From an uncultured bacterium (GTDB lineage Bacteria; Verrucomicrobiota; Kiritimatiellia; RFP12; UBA1067), in contig CACWVU010000047.1 of NCBI GenBank assembly GCA_902764415.1, positions 1-36,803 on the forward strand: a DNA stretch of 36,803 bases, given 5' to 3'. The translations under genes and the position numbers were made by a program. A model generated the notes under the pieces. The model searched no databases and was not told the DNA's origin. It saw only the letters and a program-made list of their open reading frames with translations. Of this stretch, positions 1 to 8,375 are shown piece after piece (within the stretch, counting starts at the first letter, position 1; each line of letters begins with the position of its first letter).

Positions 1-110
1 CCGAGCCGAGACGCCCTTTACACTTGCCAAAATCGACTTCGCCCTTGTTTTACAGGGGCCAAGTCATAATCACCTCTCAAAAAATCGTGAAACTCCAGAA
101 AATCACCCCC
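1..110. other. Left edge without a recognisable gene
   Basis: I see no supported gene here. A short minus-strand stretch has a ribosome-site-like GAGAGGTGAT before an ATG, but the frame closes after five codons. It lies upstream of, and divergent from, the tRNA promoter. Confidence 0.4.
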
Positions 111-140
111 TTGCGCAAGCGGCCCGGAATATGATATACT
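111..140 (+). promoter_or_regulatory. Promoter of the tRNA-Asp/tRNA-Gln pair
   Basis: A -35 box TTGCGC (111-116) and an extended -10 TGATATACT (TATACT at 135-140) are separated by 18 bases. The upstream 14-mer ACCCCCTTGCGCAA and the 24-base box-to-box distance recur exactly in front of rpmJ at 11181-11210, so these two translation-related units probably share control. Confidence 0.85.
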
Positions 141-161
141 ACGCATCACTTTCTGGAACAC

Positions 162-238
162 GGGGTTGTGGCGCAATTGGTTAGCGCACTGGACTGTCGA
201 TCCGGGGGTTGCGGGTTCGAGCCCCGTCGACCCCGCCA
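162..238 (+). tRNA. tRNA-Asp (GTC anticodon)
   Basis: Seven-base acceptor arms GGGGTTG and CGACCCC close a standard cloverleaf. The anticodon GTC is at 196-198, the T-loop TTCGAGC is intact, the discriminator is G and the 3' CCA is encoded. It is the first gene after the promoter at 111-140 and is followed 22 bases later by tRNA-Gln. Confidence 0.97.
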
Positions 239-260
239 GTACGGAAAGGGCGAGCGAGAT

Positions 261-334
261 TGCCTCGTGGTGTAATGGTAGCACCGCAGATTCTGATTCT
301 GCTTGTTGGGGTTCGAGTCCCTGCGAGGCAACCA
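261..334 (+). tRNA. tRNA-Gln (CTG anticodon)
   Basis: Acceptor arms TGCCTCG and CGAGGCA, an anticodon stem GCAGA/TCTGC enclosing loop TTCTGAT, and anticodon CTG (293-295) define it. The discriminator is A and CCA is encoded. It is probably co-transcribed with tRNA-Asp. It reads CAG directly, so a TTG-anticodon tRNA-Gln for CAA must lie elsewhere. Confidence 0.97.
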
Positions 335-674
335 TCCTAAATCTCCGATCCTTTCGGGGTGTTTGAGTGTTTGGGTTGGAAACTCCGATGGTTGGGGTTC
401 TCGCTACCGCTCCACAGCTTCGCACAAGCCAACCCAGATACATATGGTAACATTTCCTGGTTTTAGATCTGGGGGGCAAGCCCCCAGACGCCCATGATAG
501 CCCCTGCGGCGAGGCCGCAGATATATAACATGGCAATAGTGGCCGTGCATGATGAATGGCACAAGCGAAGCGAAAAGCATTCAGCGGAGCGGGACAGCCG
601 AGCGAAGCGAGACAGCCGAAGGCCGCGAGAGCCCCACGGATCGGAGTTTATAACCACGAACCACGCGCAGGGGG
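335..674. other. Gene-free stretch with two hairpins and a GCGAAGCG-rich tract
   Basis: No credible coding region is visible. An 8-bp hairpin (468-488, arms TCTGGGGG and CCCCCAGA) and a 7-bp hairpin (504-520, arms CTGCGGC and GCCGCAG) have no T-run after them, so they are not classical intrinsic terminators, although they could end the tRNA transcript in another way. From 553 to 640 the DNA is built of near-repeated words such as GCGAAGCG and CGGAGCGG, similar in style to 36475-36640. The phrase CCACGAACCACG (654-665) recurs at 8311-8322. Confidence 0.6.
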
Positions 675-703
675 TTGCCAAACTGCCGCGGATTTGGTAT
701 TAT
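675..703 (+). promoter_or_regulatory. Promoter of the DUF2341 protein
   Basis: A -35-like TTGCCA (675-680) lies 17 bases before TATTAT (698-703), which is preceded by TGG to give the extended -10 seen throughout the window. Transcription would start about 40 bases before the ATG at 750. A CGGAGGA ribosome site sits at 737-743. Confidence 0.7.
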
Positions 704-749
704 TCCCAGCAATGACATACTGGACTACCCCCAAATCGGAGGATAAACG

Positions 750-2969
750 ATGAACGGAGTGAAAAATCTCGCGTGTATGGTTGTTTTGTCGGTTGCGGTC
801 GCGCTGGGCGCGCTCGCGGAATACAAATGCGAACTATCGTTCCCCAGCGCATCATCGACCGAGCTTGAGAACTTCCCGGTGCTCGTGCGCATCTCCCCGG
901 CCGCGCTGGACGGCTTCTCCTATGCGGAATGTCCGACTGCCAGCTGCCTCTGGTTCACCGACAGGAACGACGAAACGCTTCCCTTCGACGTCGATACCTG
1001 GGACACGACCGGCGAGTCTCTCGTCTGGGTTTCCGTGCCGTCGCTCTCCACGACTGCGACGATCACCATGCACTGTTCGGCCAACTCGGTGGAGGCGCCA
1101 GTCTCTCCGGATTCGACCAATGTCTGGTCCCGCGCCGGCTATTACGCCGTTTGGCACATGAACGAAATCCTCGAGGATGGCGAAGGCAAGCACTACACCC
1201 CTGATGCCTCCGGGAAGGGCTGGCACGCCTACAAGCAAGACGAGGACGACGCCAACTATCCAGTCCCAACGAACAACGCTCCCACCGTCACCGCGCATCC
1301 GACGCCGATCACCGGCACGGCGATGAACATCGCCTGCGGAGCCGGGAAGGCCAGCTACGAAAAAGGCGGCTTTCTCGTGCCGGCGGGTGTAACCTCGTCG
1401 ACGACGCTCAACGGCCCTGGCTTCGTGTTCTCCGCCATCGTCAACGCGCGGCAGACGGCAAGCAATAGCCGCATCATTGCCACCGGGACCACCTACAGCG
1501 AGATGGCCAACCTCACGGTTGGCAACGACCAGATCTACTGCATGGGCGGCAACAGCTACCACAACAAGGCCAATCCTGCGGGATCCACCGGCTGGGTCTG
1601 TGCTGCGGCTGTCTTCGGCCGCGGCAGCACCAAGAAGTCGTTCATCTTCGCCGACGGGGTGAACTTGACCGGCAGCGCCGGCGGCAACCCCGCCAATTAC
1701 ACCAGCCACACGCCCACAAAGGGTATCGGTCTCGGTTGCTTCACAGGTGGCAATTATTCGTTGAACGGCTATATCGACGAGGCCCGCATCCGCAACGTCG
1801 CTTCGTCCGACGAATGGGTCGCCGCGGAATACGCCACTCTGCAGCCGGGCTTCGTCGTTCCGATGGCGCAGCCTTCCAGCCTAAGCAGGGGCTGCACAAT
1901 CGCGGCCACCAACCTCGCTGCGGGCGTGGTGCTGACGAATTTCCCGCTGATGGTGAAGCTGACGGCGAGCAACAAGTACGGCTTCTCATACGCCGACGCG
2001 GCGGTGGACGGCTCGGACGTCCGTTTCTTCGACGCAGACGACATGCAGCTCTTCCACGAAGTCGCCTCGTGGAACCAGGCGGGCGAGTCCGTGCTCTACG
2101 TGAGCGTCCCGCGCCTTTCGCGCGACACGGTGGTGACGATGCGCTGGCAGAAGAAGAACAAGTCGGCCGTTCTGCCGCCGATGCCAGCTTCCGCCGTCTG
2201 GACGGCGGCTGGATACAAGTTCGTCTGGCACCTCGACCGCTACGACTCGACGATCGGCGGCTACGCTAACTCGGTCTCGACGAACTATCCCGCCAAGCCG
2301 GTCGGGACTGCTCCGACGGTTGTCGCCGGCGCGCAGGGTTCCGCGGCCGGCATCTACGGCGACTATCCGCTGCTGGCGCAGGGGGCGGGCTATGTCTTCT
2401 CCCAGCCGTTCTCCGTCTCCTGCTGGAGCCGATATCCGGCCAGCCGCTGGGATTGCGCCTCTGGCAGCGGACGCATCTGGACTTGCGGCACGAACAACCA
2501 AGCCGCCAATATCTTCTTCAACTGGAAACAGGGCTTTGTGATGGGCGACATAGACAGCGGCGATCTGGCCAAGTACCTGCCGTTCCAGAAGGCGGCGGCT
2601 GGCGACACCGACGAACAGACAAAGGCGAAGTCTCGTTGCAAGAAGGACACCTGGCAGTTCGTGACCGGCGTCTACCAAAGCACGTCTTCCAAGACCTACC
2701 TGGACGGCGTCCTCATACCCCAGGACAGCAGCGACTATCATCAGCTGGATACGCTGAGCACCTCGCGGACGGTCTTCGGGCTCGGCGGATTCACCAACGC
2801 GCAGCCGGGCGACACAGGCAACTTCCAGGGCGAGATCGACGAGATCCGCATCCGCTCCGGCGTCGCGTCGGCGGAATGGGTGAAAGCCGAGTACGACAAC
2901 GCCACGAATGCCGGATTCCTGAAGATCACCCGTCTGCCCGTAAGTGGATTTGCCGTTCATCTGCTCTAA
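750..2969 (+). CDS. Secreted protein with two DUF2341 plus LamG-like modules
   Basis: The 739-residue product has a signal peptide (about residues 1-23, ending ALA) and two similar halves. Each half has a DUF2341 segment (about 45-115 and 395-465, recognisable by the NFPV/MLVR-like and ESVLYVSVP-like strands) followed by a concanavalin-like LamG fold (about 130-365 and 480-720, each ending in an IDEARIR/IDEIRIR strand and an SAEW/SDEWVAAEY phrase). DUF2341 and LamG are usually carbohydrate-binding or adhesive modules of exported proteins. No catalytic domain or membrane anchor is visible. The start is fixed by a CGGAGGA ribosome site 7 bases upstream. The 5' end closely matches that of the giant gene at 14675. 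The C-terminus GFAVHLL resembles GFSVHIL at 31197-31214. Binding target unknown. Confidence 0.85.
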   Translation: MNGVKNLACMVVLSVAVALGALAEYKCELSFPSASSTELENFPVLVRISPAALDGFSYAECPTASCLWFTDRNDETLPFDVDTWDTTGESLVWVSVPSLSTTATITMHCSANSVEAPVSPDSTNVWSRAGYYAVWHMNEILEDGEGKHYTPDASGKGWHAYKQDEDDANYPVPTNNAPTVTAHPTPITGTAMNIACGAGKASYEKGGFLVPAGVTSSTTLNGPGFVFSAIVNARQTASNSRIIATGTTYSEMANLTVGNDQIYCMGGNSYHNKANPAGSTGWVCAAAVFGRGSTKKSFIFADGVNLTGSAGGNPANYTSHTPTKGIGLGCFTGGNYSLNGYIDEARIRNVASSDEWVAAEYATLQPGFVVPMAQPSSLSRGCTIAATNLAAGVVLTNFPLMVKLTASNKYGFSYADAAVDGSDVRFFDADDMQLFHEVASWNQAGESVLYVSVPRLSRDTVVTMRWQKKNKSAVLPPMPASAVWTAAGYKFVWHLDRYDSTIGGYANSVSTNYPAKPVGTAPTVVAGAQGSAAGIYGDYPLLAQGAGYVFSQPFSVSCWSRYPASRWDCASGSGRIWTCGTNNQAANIFFNWKQGFVMGDIDSGDLAKYLPFQKAAAGDTDEQTKAKSRCKKDTWQFVTGVYQSTSSKTYLDGVLIPQDSSDYHQLDTLSTSRTVFGLGGFTNAQPGDTGNFQGEIDEIRIRSGVASAEWVKAEYDNATNAGFLKITRLPVSGFAVHLL

Positions 2970-3128
2970 CACAGGTCGTCCGCGGCGCGGATGCCCTGGC
3001 AGGTGTGCACTTCCCGCGGCAGTTTGCTATCCAACATCTGCCTTTGACAACCTAAACAAAATTTTAAATTGCGTTCACTCTGGCAAAGCACCCGTTATGA
3101 CTACACCCGAGCACGAACCGCAAATTTA

Positions 3129-3137
3129 TGGTATAAT
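3129..3137 (+). promoter_or_regulatory. Extended -10 promoter giving a near-leaderless mRNA
   Basis: TGGTATAAT (TATAAT at 3132-3137) lies only 9 bases before the ATG at 3147, so the transcript would have a leader of about 0-3 bases and no ribosome site. No convincing -35 box is seen. The upstream phrase CACGAACCGC (3112-3121) recurs at nearly the same distance from the promoter at 8335. Confidence 0.75.
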
Positions 3138-3146
3138 CTACATCCA

Positions 3147-3947
3147 ATGGACACACTTACCCTAGCGTCGATGGCGATTTGGGCGGCGGCGGCGGCCGGC
3201 GTGGCGTGGTACCTGGCGACAGTCGCCGGGGAGGTGACCTATGTCACGCTTGCGGACGGGCGCCGCCAGGCGCGGCAAATACCGGTCGTCTTCAAGGCGC
3301 TGCTGCCGTTTGCGCCGAACTTCTTCCCGCTCGTCCGGAGTCCGGCGTTCAGGCGCACGGTGGAGAGCGCGGACGCGAAGCTGGTGCAGGGCGGCTTCGA
3401 GGGGCTGATCTCGGGAGAGGAGTTCGCGGCGCTCAAGCTGATGCTGCTGTGGGTGCTGCCGGACATTTGGCTGCGCGGGGCGGTGAAGCGGCGGCACCTC
3501 GCGATCCAGAAGGCGCTGCCGTTCGTCCTCGACCTCCTGACGCTTTCGGTGGAGGCGGGCATGGACTTCATCAGCGCGCTGCAGCGCAACTGCCGGCTCC
3601 GGCGGCTTGACCCGCTCAACGAGGAGCTTCTGCGGATGACGAAGGAGATCCAGGTGGGGCGCTCGCGCCGCGAGGCGCTGAAGGACATGGCGAAGCGCGT
3701 TGGCCAGCCGGACCTGCGGGCTGTCTCGCATGCGCTGGTGCAGGCGGACGAGCTCGGTGTCTCCATCGGCGCGATGCTGAGGATACAGTCCGACCAGCTC
3801 CGCGCCCGCCGTTTCGACCGGGCGGAGAAGCTGGCGGCGGAGGCGCCGGTCAAGATGCTCGGCCCGTTGATGCTTTGCATTTTCCCGGCGGTGTTCATCA
3901 TCCTGCTCGGGCCGGTGCTTACACAGGCGATGAAAGGAGTGTTCTGA
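3147..3947 (+). CDS. TadC/GspF-like type II secretion F-domain membrane protein
   Basis: The 266-residue product begins with a hydrophobic segment (about residues 3-22). It has a helix bundle with the T2SF signature (LPFVLDLLTLSVEAGMDF, about 130-147), a second half around VGQPDLRAVSHALVQADELGVS, and a C-terminal membrane segment PLMLCIFPAVFIILLGPVL. This matches the TadC branch of the GspF family, inner-membrane platforms for pilus or pseudopilus assembly. I chose ATG 3147 because the -10 box ends at 3137; starts further upstream would not be transcribed from it. No TadB partner, ATPase or pilin gene is in the window, so it is an orphan here. Its stop overlaps the next start (TGATG). Confidence 0.85.
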   Translation: MDTLTLASMAIWAAAAAGVAWYLATVAGEVTYVTLADGRRQARQIPVVFKALLPFAPNFFPLVRSPAFRRTVESADAKLVQGGFEGLISGEEFAALKLMLLWVLPDIWLRGAVKRRHLAIQKALPFVLDLLTLSVEAGMDFISALQRNCRLRRLDPLNEELLRMTKEIQVGRSRREALKDMAKRVGQPDLRAVSHALVQADELGVSIGAMLRIQSDQLRARRFDRAEKLAAEAPVKMLGPLMLCIFPAVFIILLGPVLTQAMKGVF

Positions 3948-5254
3948 TGGCGGAGAATCCGTCACTTGAGGCGGTGAAGGGCCCGCTCGCGGGCCGCAGG
4001 TTCGAGGTGGGCCCGGGCGGGCTCAGGCTCGGCCGCTCGTCTACCTGCGACATCCACGTTCCCGACGGGGAGCTGTCGCGCAACCACTGCCTCTTCGAGG
4101 CGGCAGGTCCGACCGGGCTGCGCGTGACCGACCTCGCGAGCGCGAACGGCACGATCGTCAACGGCGAGCCGATCGGCGCAGAGCCGGTTCCGCTTTCGCC
4201 GGGCGACACGGTGGAGGCGGGCGGCACCACGCTGCGCGTCGCCGGCGGAGCGGGGTCGCGGCTGGACCTGGGGCTCGGGCCGGCGGTGCCGGCGGAACAG
4301 GCCGCCGCGCCGTCCGCGGCGCCGCGCCGCAGGCGTCCGGCGTTCCTCAACGCGCTTTGGGGAATCGCGGTGGCGTCGTGTGCGATCGGCATCTACCTGG
4401 CGCTGACGGACAAGCGGACCGTATCAGCGCCGCCGGCGACGCCGGTCGAGGAGGCGGCGCCGGTCGTCAAGGAGGCTTTCTACGAAAAGGTGGAGGCGAA
4501 CGATTCGCGCATCTTCCGCTACGCGATGACGCTGGCGGCGGACTCCACGCTGACGGTGAAGGTCGACGACGTGCCGGACGAGAACCGCCACCACGCCAAG
4601 AGCCAGCCGCTCGGTCCCGAGGCGCTGGAGGAGATCAACGAGATCCTCGCCTGGAAGAACCTGAAGGACCTCGACCGCGAGTACATCGGCGTCGAGCCCG
4701 ATCCGCCGGCGCTCGAGAGCTGGTCGCTCCGGGTGGTATACTCCAACCGGGTGCGCACGGTGAAGGTGGTCAATACCCAGGAGCCGGAGGCATTCCGGAC
4801 GATCCGCGAGCGGCTGGAGGCGTTCTCCAAGAGCGAGCTCGGGGTGTGGGCGATCCAGTACTCCCGCGGCAAGCTGGTGGAGCTCGCCGAGAAGGCGGCG
4901 GAGCTCGGCGAGGCGAAGTGGGCCGACCGCGACGTCGAGCACGGCAACCTCGCCGCGTCGATCGATGCGTACCGCGAGGTGCTGTTCTATCTCGAGACCA
5001 TCGACCCGAAGCCTCCGCTCGCGGCGACTGCGCGCGAGGGGCTGGAGCGCTCCAAGGCGGAGCTCGACCGGCGCTGCCGCGACCAGCGGTTCCTCGCCGA
5101 CCGCGCGCTCAACCTCAAGCAGTGGGAGGAGGCGAAGAGCGCGCTGATGGTGCTGATGGAGATGGTGCCGGATCGCCGCGACGACCGCCACCGCGACGCC
5201 AAGACGAAGCTCCTCTCGGCGGAGAGCCATCTGAAGAAGGGAGGCGAGAGATGA
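3947..5254 (+). CDS. FHA-domain membrane protein
   Basis: The 435-residue product carries an N-terminal forkhead-associated domain (about residues 10-100) with the expected GRS (29-31), SRNH (44-47) and NG phosphothreonine-binding landmarks. An Ala/Pro-rich linker and one membrane segment (about 133-155) follow, then a charged, mostly helical domain of about 270 residues. FHA domains bind phosphothreonine peptides; here the domain would be cytoplasmic and the C-terminal part probably periplasmic. The start overlaps the preceding stop by one base and has an AAAGGAG site at 3933-3939. Context with the TadC-like and PEGA proteins suggests a regulated envelope complex, which is inference. The C-terminal part is not recognised. 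Confidence 0.85.
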   Translation: MAENPSLEAVKGPLAGRRFEVGPGGLRLGRSSTCDIHVPDGELSRNHCLFEAAGPTGLRVTDLASANGTIVNGEPIGAEPVPLSPGDTVEAGGTTLRVAGGAGSRLDLGLGPAVPAEQAAAPSAAPRRRRPAFLNALWGIAVASCAIGIYLALTDKRTVSAPPATPVEEAAPVVKEAFYEKVEANDSRIFRYAMTLAADSTLTVKVDDVPDENRHHAKSQPLGPEALEEINEILAWKNLKDLDREYIGVEPDPPALESWSLRVVYSNRVRTVKVVNTQEPEAFRTIRERLEAFSKSELGVWAIQYSRGKLVELAEKAAELGEAKWADRDVEHGNLAASIDAYREVLFYLETIDPKPPLAATAREGLERSKAELDRRCRDQRFLADRALNLKQWEEAKSALMVLMEMVPDRRDDRHRDAKTKLLSAESHLKKGGER

Positions 5255-6573
5255 GGTCGGTCATTTTTGCGGTTCTCGCGCTGGCGTCCGCCGCGGCTTT
5301 TGCGGCGGACGAGCAGCCTGCTGTGCGTCCGAGGGTGACGGTGTCGAGCCAGCCGTCGGGGGCGACGGTGTCGGTGGACGGCATGGACCGCGGCGTCACG
5401 CCGCTGGTGATCTACGACCTGGGCCCCGGCCGCCATCACCTGCGCTATCGGCTTGCCGGCTACGAGGACCGCGACCGGTTCTTCAACATGGACGAGGGCC
5501 CGGTGCTGGAGAAGAGCGAGACGCTCGTCCCCGAGAAGGGGCTACTCTTGCTGCGCACCGACCCGCCGGGCTGCGCCATTGCCATCGACGGCGTGGCCGC
5601 CGGCACGACGCCGCGGCTCTTCACCTATCTCGACGCCAAGGAGACGTACAAGGTGAAGCTGACCAAGGCAGGTTACCTGCCGCAGGAGCTGGTGGTCAAG
5701 TTCAACGGCCGCGAGCCGCTGGTGAGGGACGAGACGATGGTGCTCGACTCCGGCGCGATCAGCATCATCTCCGATCCGGCTGGCGCGGAGGTGACGGTGA
5801 ACGGCATTGTCCGCGGCGTGACGCCGCTCGAGGTGAAGGACGTCCCGAAGGGCAGGGCGGCCGTCACATTCAAGCTCGACGGCTTCGCCGAGGAGGTGCG
5901 GGAGCTCGCGATGCGCGCCGGCGACCGCCAGACGCTGTCAATCGTGCTTACTCCGCTGCCCGGCTCGCTGCACCTCGTCTCGGTGCCGGAGGGCGCCAGG
6001 TTCTACCTGAACGAGGAGGCGCGGGGCCAGGGACCGCTCGCGATTACCGGGCTCAAGCCCGGCGAGTACCGCGTCCGCGCCGAGCTCGCCGGCTACGGCA
6101 CGATCGAGAAGACGGTTGCTATCCGTCCTGGCGAGGCGACGCGCGAGGAGTTCCGGCTCTCCAACGTGATGGGGCGGCTCGAGGTGCGCACCGATCCGCC
6201 GGGGGCGACTGTGGTCTTCGACGGCAAGGTGCTCGGGACGACTAAGGGGTCCGAGAGTGCGGCGAAGAGCGACGTCTTCGCGATCGAGAACATCCTCGAG
6301 GGCGAGCACGTGCTCATCGTGCGCAAGGACGGCTACGAGGAGGCCTCCCGGAAGCCGAAGATCCGCAGCACTAAGACCTCGCAGGCGAACGTGAGGCTCA
6401 AGCGGATATTCGTGCCCGACATCGAGCTCGAGACGGTGCACGGAACCGTCCGTGGCGTGCTGGTGGAGAACCAGGCGGACTGCGTCAAGGTCGAGGTCTC
6501 GCTCGGAATCACCCGCACCATCCCCAGGAACGAGATCAGGAAGTACACGCCAATCGGCGAAAGGGCGAAGTGA
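5251..6573 (+). CDS. Exported protein with about five PEGA repeats
   Basis: A signal peptide (residues 1-19, ending AFA) is followed by about five PEGA-type beta-sandwich repeats of 65-75 residues covering about 26-375. Each is marked by a phrase like QPSGATVSVDG, DPPGCAIAIDG, DPAGAEVTVNG, VPEGARFYLNE or DPPGATVVFDG and a later GEHVLIVRKDGY-like strand. A short C-terminal module (about 385-440, HGTVRGVLVENQADCVKVEV) is different and unrecognised. PEGA repeats are associated with cell-surface or S-layer-like scaffolds. The gene overlaps both neighbours by four bases (ATGA before, GTGA after), implying translational coupling. Confidence 0.88.
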   Translation: MRSVIFAVLALASAAAFAADEQPAVRPRVTVSSQPSGATVSVDGMDRGVTPLVIYDLGPGRHHLRYRLAGYEDRDRFFNMDEGPVLEKSETLVPEKGLLLLRTDPPGCAIAIDGVAAGTTPRLFTYLDAKETYKVKLTKAGYLPQELVVKFNGREPLVRDETMVLDSGAISIISDPAGAEVTVNGIVRGVTPLEVKDVPKGRAAVTFKLDGFAEEVRELAMRAGDRQTLSIVLTPLPGSLHLVSVPEGARFYLNEEARGQGPLAITGLKPGEYRVRAELAGYGTIEKTVAIRPGEATREEFRLSNVMGRLEVRTDPPGATVVFDGKVLGTTKGSESAAKSDVFAIENILEGEHVLIVRKDGYEEASRKPKIRSTKTSQANVRLKRIFVPDIELETVHGTVRGVLVENQADCVKVEVSLGITRTIPRNEIRKYTPIGERAK

Positions 6574-7325
6574 GGCGTCGGCTCGACGTCGCTTTGGTGG
6601 AGCGCGGGCTTGCCGCGTCCCGTACCCTCGCGCAGGCGCTCGTAATGGCGGGTAAGGTGCGCGTAGCTGGGCAGGTGGAGACCAAGGCGTCGCGGCAGGT
6701 GGACGAGTCGGCGGCGCTTGAGGTTGAGTCGCCGCCGCGCTTCGTCTCGCGCGGCGGCGAGAAGCTGGAGGGCGCGTTCGCGCTCTGGGGCGCGGGGCCG
6801 GACCGGGCGCTCGACGCGTCCGGACGGATCTGCCTCGACGTCGGCTCCTCGACCGGCGGCTTCACCGACTGCCTGCTACAGCACGGGGCGAAGATGGTGA
6901 TGGCGGTCGATGTGGGCACCAACCAGCTCGCCTATTCGCTTCGCAGCGACCCGCGCGTGTGGGTGAAGGAGAACTTTAACGCACGCTACATGACGCGCGA
7001 CGACCTGCCCGAGACGCCGGAGCTGGCGGTGACCGACGTCTCGTTCATCTCGCTCCGGCTCATCCTGCCGCCGATCGTCTCGGTGCTCGCGCCTGGCGGC
7101 GCCGTAGTCGCGCTCATCAAGCCGCAGTTCGAGGTGGGGAAGGGGCAGGCGCCCGGCGGGCTGGTGCGCGACGAGTCGCTGCGCCTCGCGGCGCGCGACG
7201 GCGTCGTGCGCTTTGCCGAGGAGGAGCTGGGACTGTCGCTCGCTGGACTCGCCGAGTCGCCGATCCGCGGACGCGAGATGGGCAACGTTGAGTACCTCTC
7301 TTTCTTCCGCAAGGGCGAGGAGTGA
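6570..7325 (+). CDS. tlyA: TlyA-family rRNA 2'-O-methyltransferase (S4 plus FtsJ-like)
   Basis: The 251-residue protein has an S4 RNA-binding domain (about 1-58) and an FtsJ-type Rossmann methyltransferase (about 60-248). The SAM-binding motif LDVGSSTGGFTD is near residues 88-99, and the K-D-K catalytic residues are visible in SRGGEKLEG, VTDVSFI and LIKPQFEVG. TlyA enzymes methylate cytidine 2'-OH in rRNA; the name 'hemolysin' attached to this family is historical. The GTG start overlaps the PEGA stop, and length and domain order are normal for the family. Confidence 0.93.
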   Translation: MRRRLDVALVERGLAASRTLAQALVMAGKVRVAGQVETKASRQVDESAALEVESPPRFVSRGGEKLEGAFALWGAGPDRALDASGRICLDVGSSTGGFTDCLLQHGAKMVMAVDVGTNQLAYSLRSDPRVWVKENFNARYMTRDDLPETPELAVTDVSFISLRLILPPIVSVLAPGGAVVALIKPQFEVGKGQAPGGLVRDESLRLAARDGVVRFAEEELGLSLAGLAESPIRGREMGNVEYLSFFRKGEE

Positions 7326-7352
7326 ATTTCAGGAAAACCGAAAGGAACGAAA

Positions 7353-8291
7353 ATGAAGAAAGTCATCGTCTCAGCTGCTGCCGCGTTCGTTGCGCTTGCG
7401 CTCGCTGCCGCCGAGCCAGGCTATGCGACGCTAATCTCTCACCGCGGCGAATCGCACGACGCGCCAGAGAACACCCTGCCCGCGTACCAGATGGCGGTCG
7501 AGCGCGGCTTCGGGTTCGAGTGCGACGTCTACCTCTCCAAGGACGGGCGCGTATTCACCTTCCACGACTCCACGTTGAAGCGCACCACTGCCGGCGCGAA
7601 CGCCAAGGCCTGCGGCGAAGTTTCATGGGACGAGATCGAGAAGCTCGACGTCGGTGCCTGGGGGAAGTGGAAGGGGTCGAGGTTCGCGGGGACGCGCCCG
7701 GCGCTGCTGGAGGAGGTGCTCCAGCTCGCGCGCGACGGGCGCGAGATCTACGTCGAGGTGAAGCCGGGGCCGGAGATCGTGCCCTACATCAAGAAGGTCT
7801 TCGCTGCGCAGAAGAAGGCAACGCCGAAGAATGTGCTCTTCATCTCCTTCAACGACAAGACTTGCCGGACGCTGAAGGACGAGATGCCGGATTACCGCGT
7901 CTACTGGCTCTCCGGCGCGATGCGCCGGTCAGGTGGAAAGATGCAGCCGGTGACCGCGGCGGAGGTGGTGGAGAAGCTTAAGGCGACCGGGGCGGACGGG
8001 GTCGACATCCAGTTCGTGCGCGAGGCGGTCACCGCCGACTTCGTCCGCGAGGTCAACGCGGCGGGGTTCTCGGTCCACGTCTGGACGGTCGACGACCTCT
8101 CCGACGCGGTCGAGGCGTTCAAGCGCGGCGTGGCGACCGTCACCACCAACCGCGCGAAGAGGCTGCTTGACCTCTACCGCGGAGCAGCTCCGACCAGCTA
8201 TGTGCGCATCGGCGGACTCGACCGCATCGTCATCACCGACTACCGCAACTTCGCCGACGCTGTCGGTGTGTTGCTGAAGCGGTGGAAGTGA
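7353..8291 (+). CDS. Exported glycerophosphodiester phosphodiesterase
   Basis: The 312-residue product has a signal peptide (residues 1-20) and a GDPD TIM barrel. The key residues are visible: H30-R31 in SHRGESHDAPENT, E56 and D58 in FECDVYLSKDG, and the general acid H71 in FTFHDSTL. ADGVDIQF and VHVWTVDD strands come later. It would hydrolyse glycerophosphodiesters from phospholipid turnover in the periplasm. A GAAAGGA ribosome site lies 8 bases before the ATG, and the gene starts 27 bases after tlyA, so it is probably the last gene of that operon. The final 35 residues extend past the usual barrel end and are not recognised. Confidence 0.92.
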   Translation: MKKVIVSAAAAFVALALAAAEPGYATLISHRGESHDAPENTLPAYQMAVERGFGFECDVYLSKDGRVFTFHDSTLKRTTAGANAKACGEVSWDEIEKLDVGAWGKWKGSRFAGTRPALLEEVLQLARDGREIYVEVKPGPEIVPYIKKVFAAQKKATPKNVLFISFNDKTCRTLKDEMPDYRVYWLSGAMRRSGGKMQPVTAAEVVEKLKATGADGVDIQFVREAVTADFVREVNAAGFSVHVWTVDDLSDAVEAFKRGVATVTTNRAKRLLDLYRGAAPTSYVRIGGLDRIVITDYRNFADAVGVLLKRWK

Positions 8292-8334
8292 ACCTGACCG
8301 CCGCCGCGAGCCACGAACCACGAACCGCTAATTT

Positions 8335-8343
8335 TGGTATAAT
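8335..8343 (+). promoter_or_regulatory. Extended -10 promoter of the acyl-CoA dehydrogenase gene
   Basis: TGGTATAAT with TATAAT at 8338-8343 gives a leader of about 25 bases containing the ribosome site GGACGGAG (8361-8368). CCACGAACCACGAACC (8311-8326) lies in the -35 region, where no normal -35 hexamer is apparent. Confidence 0.8.
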
Positions 8344-8375
8344 ACACTTCAATCAAGTCTGGACGGAGAAACAAA

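Noticed and set aside
468..520. Two hairpins as intrinsic terminators of the tRNA transcript
   Set aside because: Neither is followed by a T-run.
146..536. Long minus-strand open frames across the tRNA-Asp/Gln region
   Set aside because: They lie on top of two complete tRNA genes and have no ribosome site; their translations are the kind of spurious tRNA-antisense product often seen in databases.
3069..3146. Upstream TTG start adding 26 residues to the TadC-like protein
   Set aside because: The strong -10 at 3132-3137 lies inside this extension, and the added residues have no membrane or family character.
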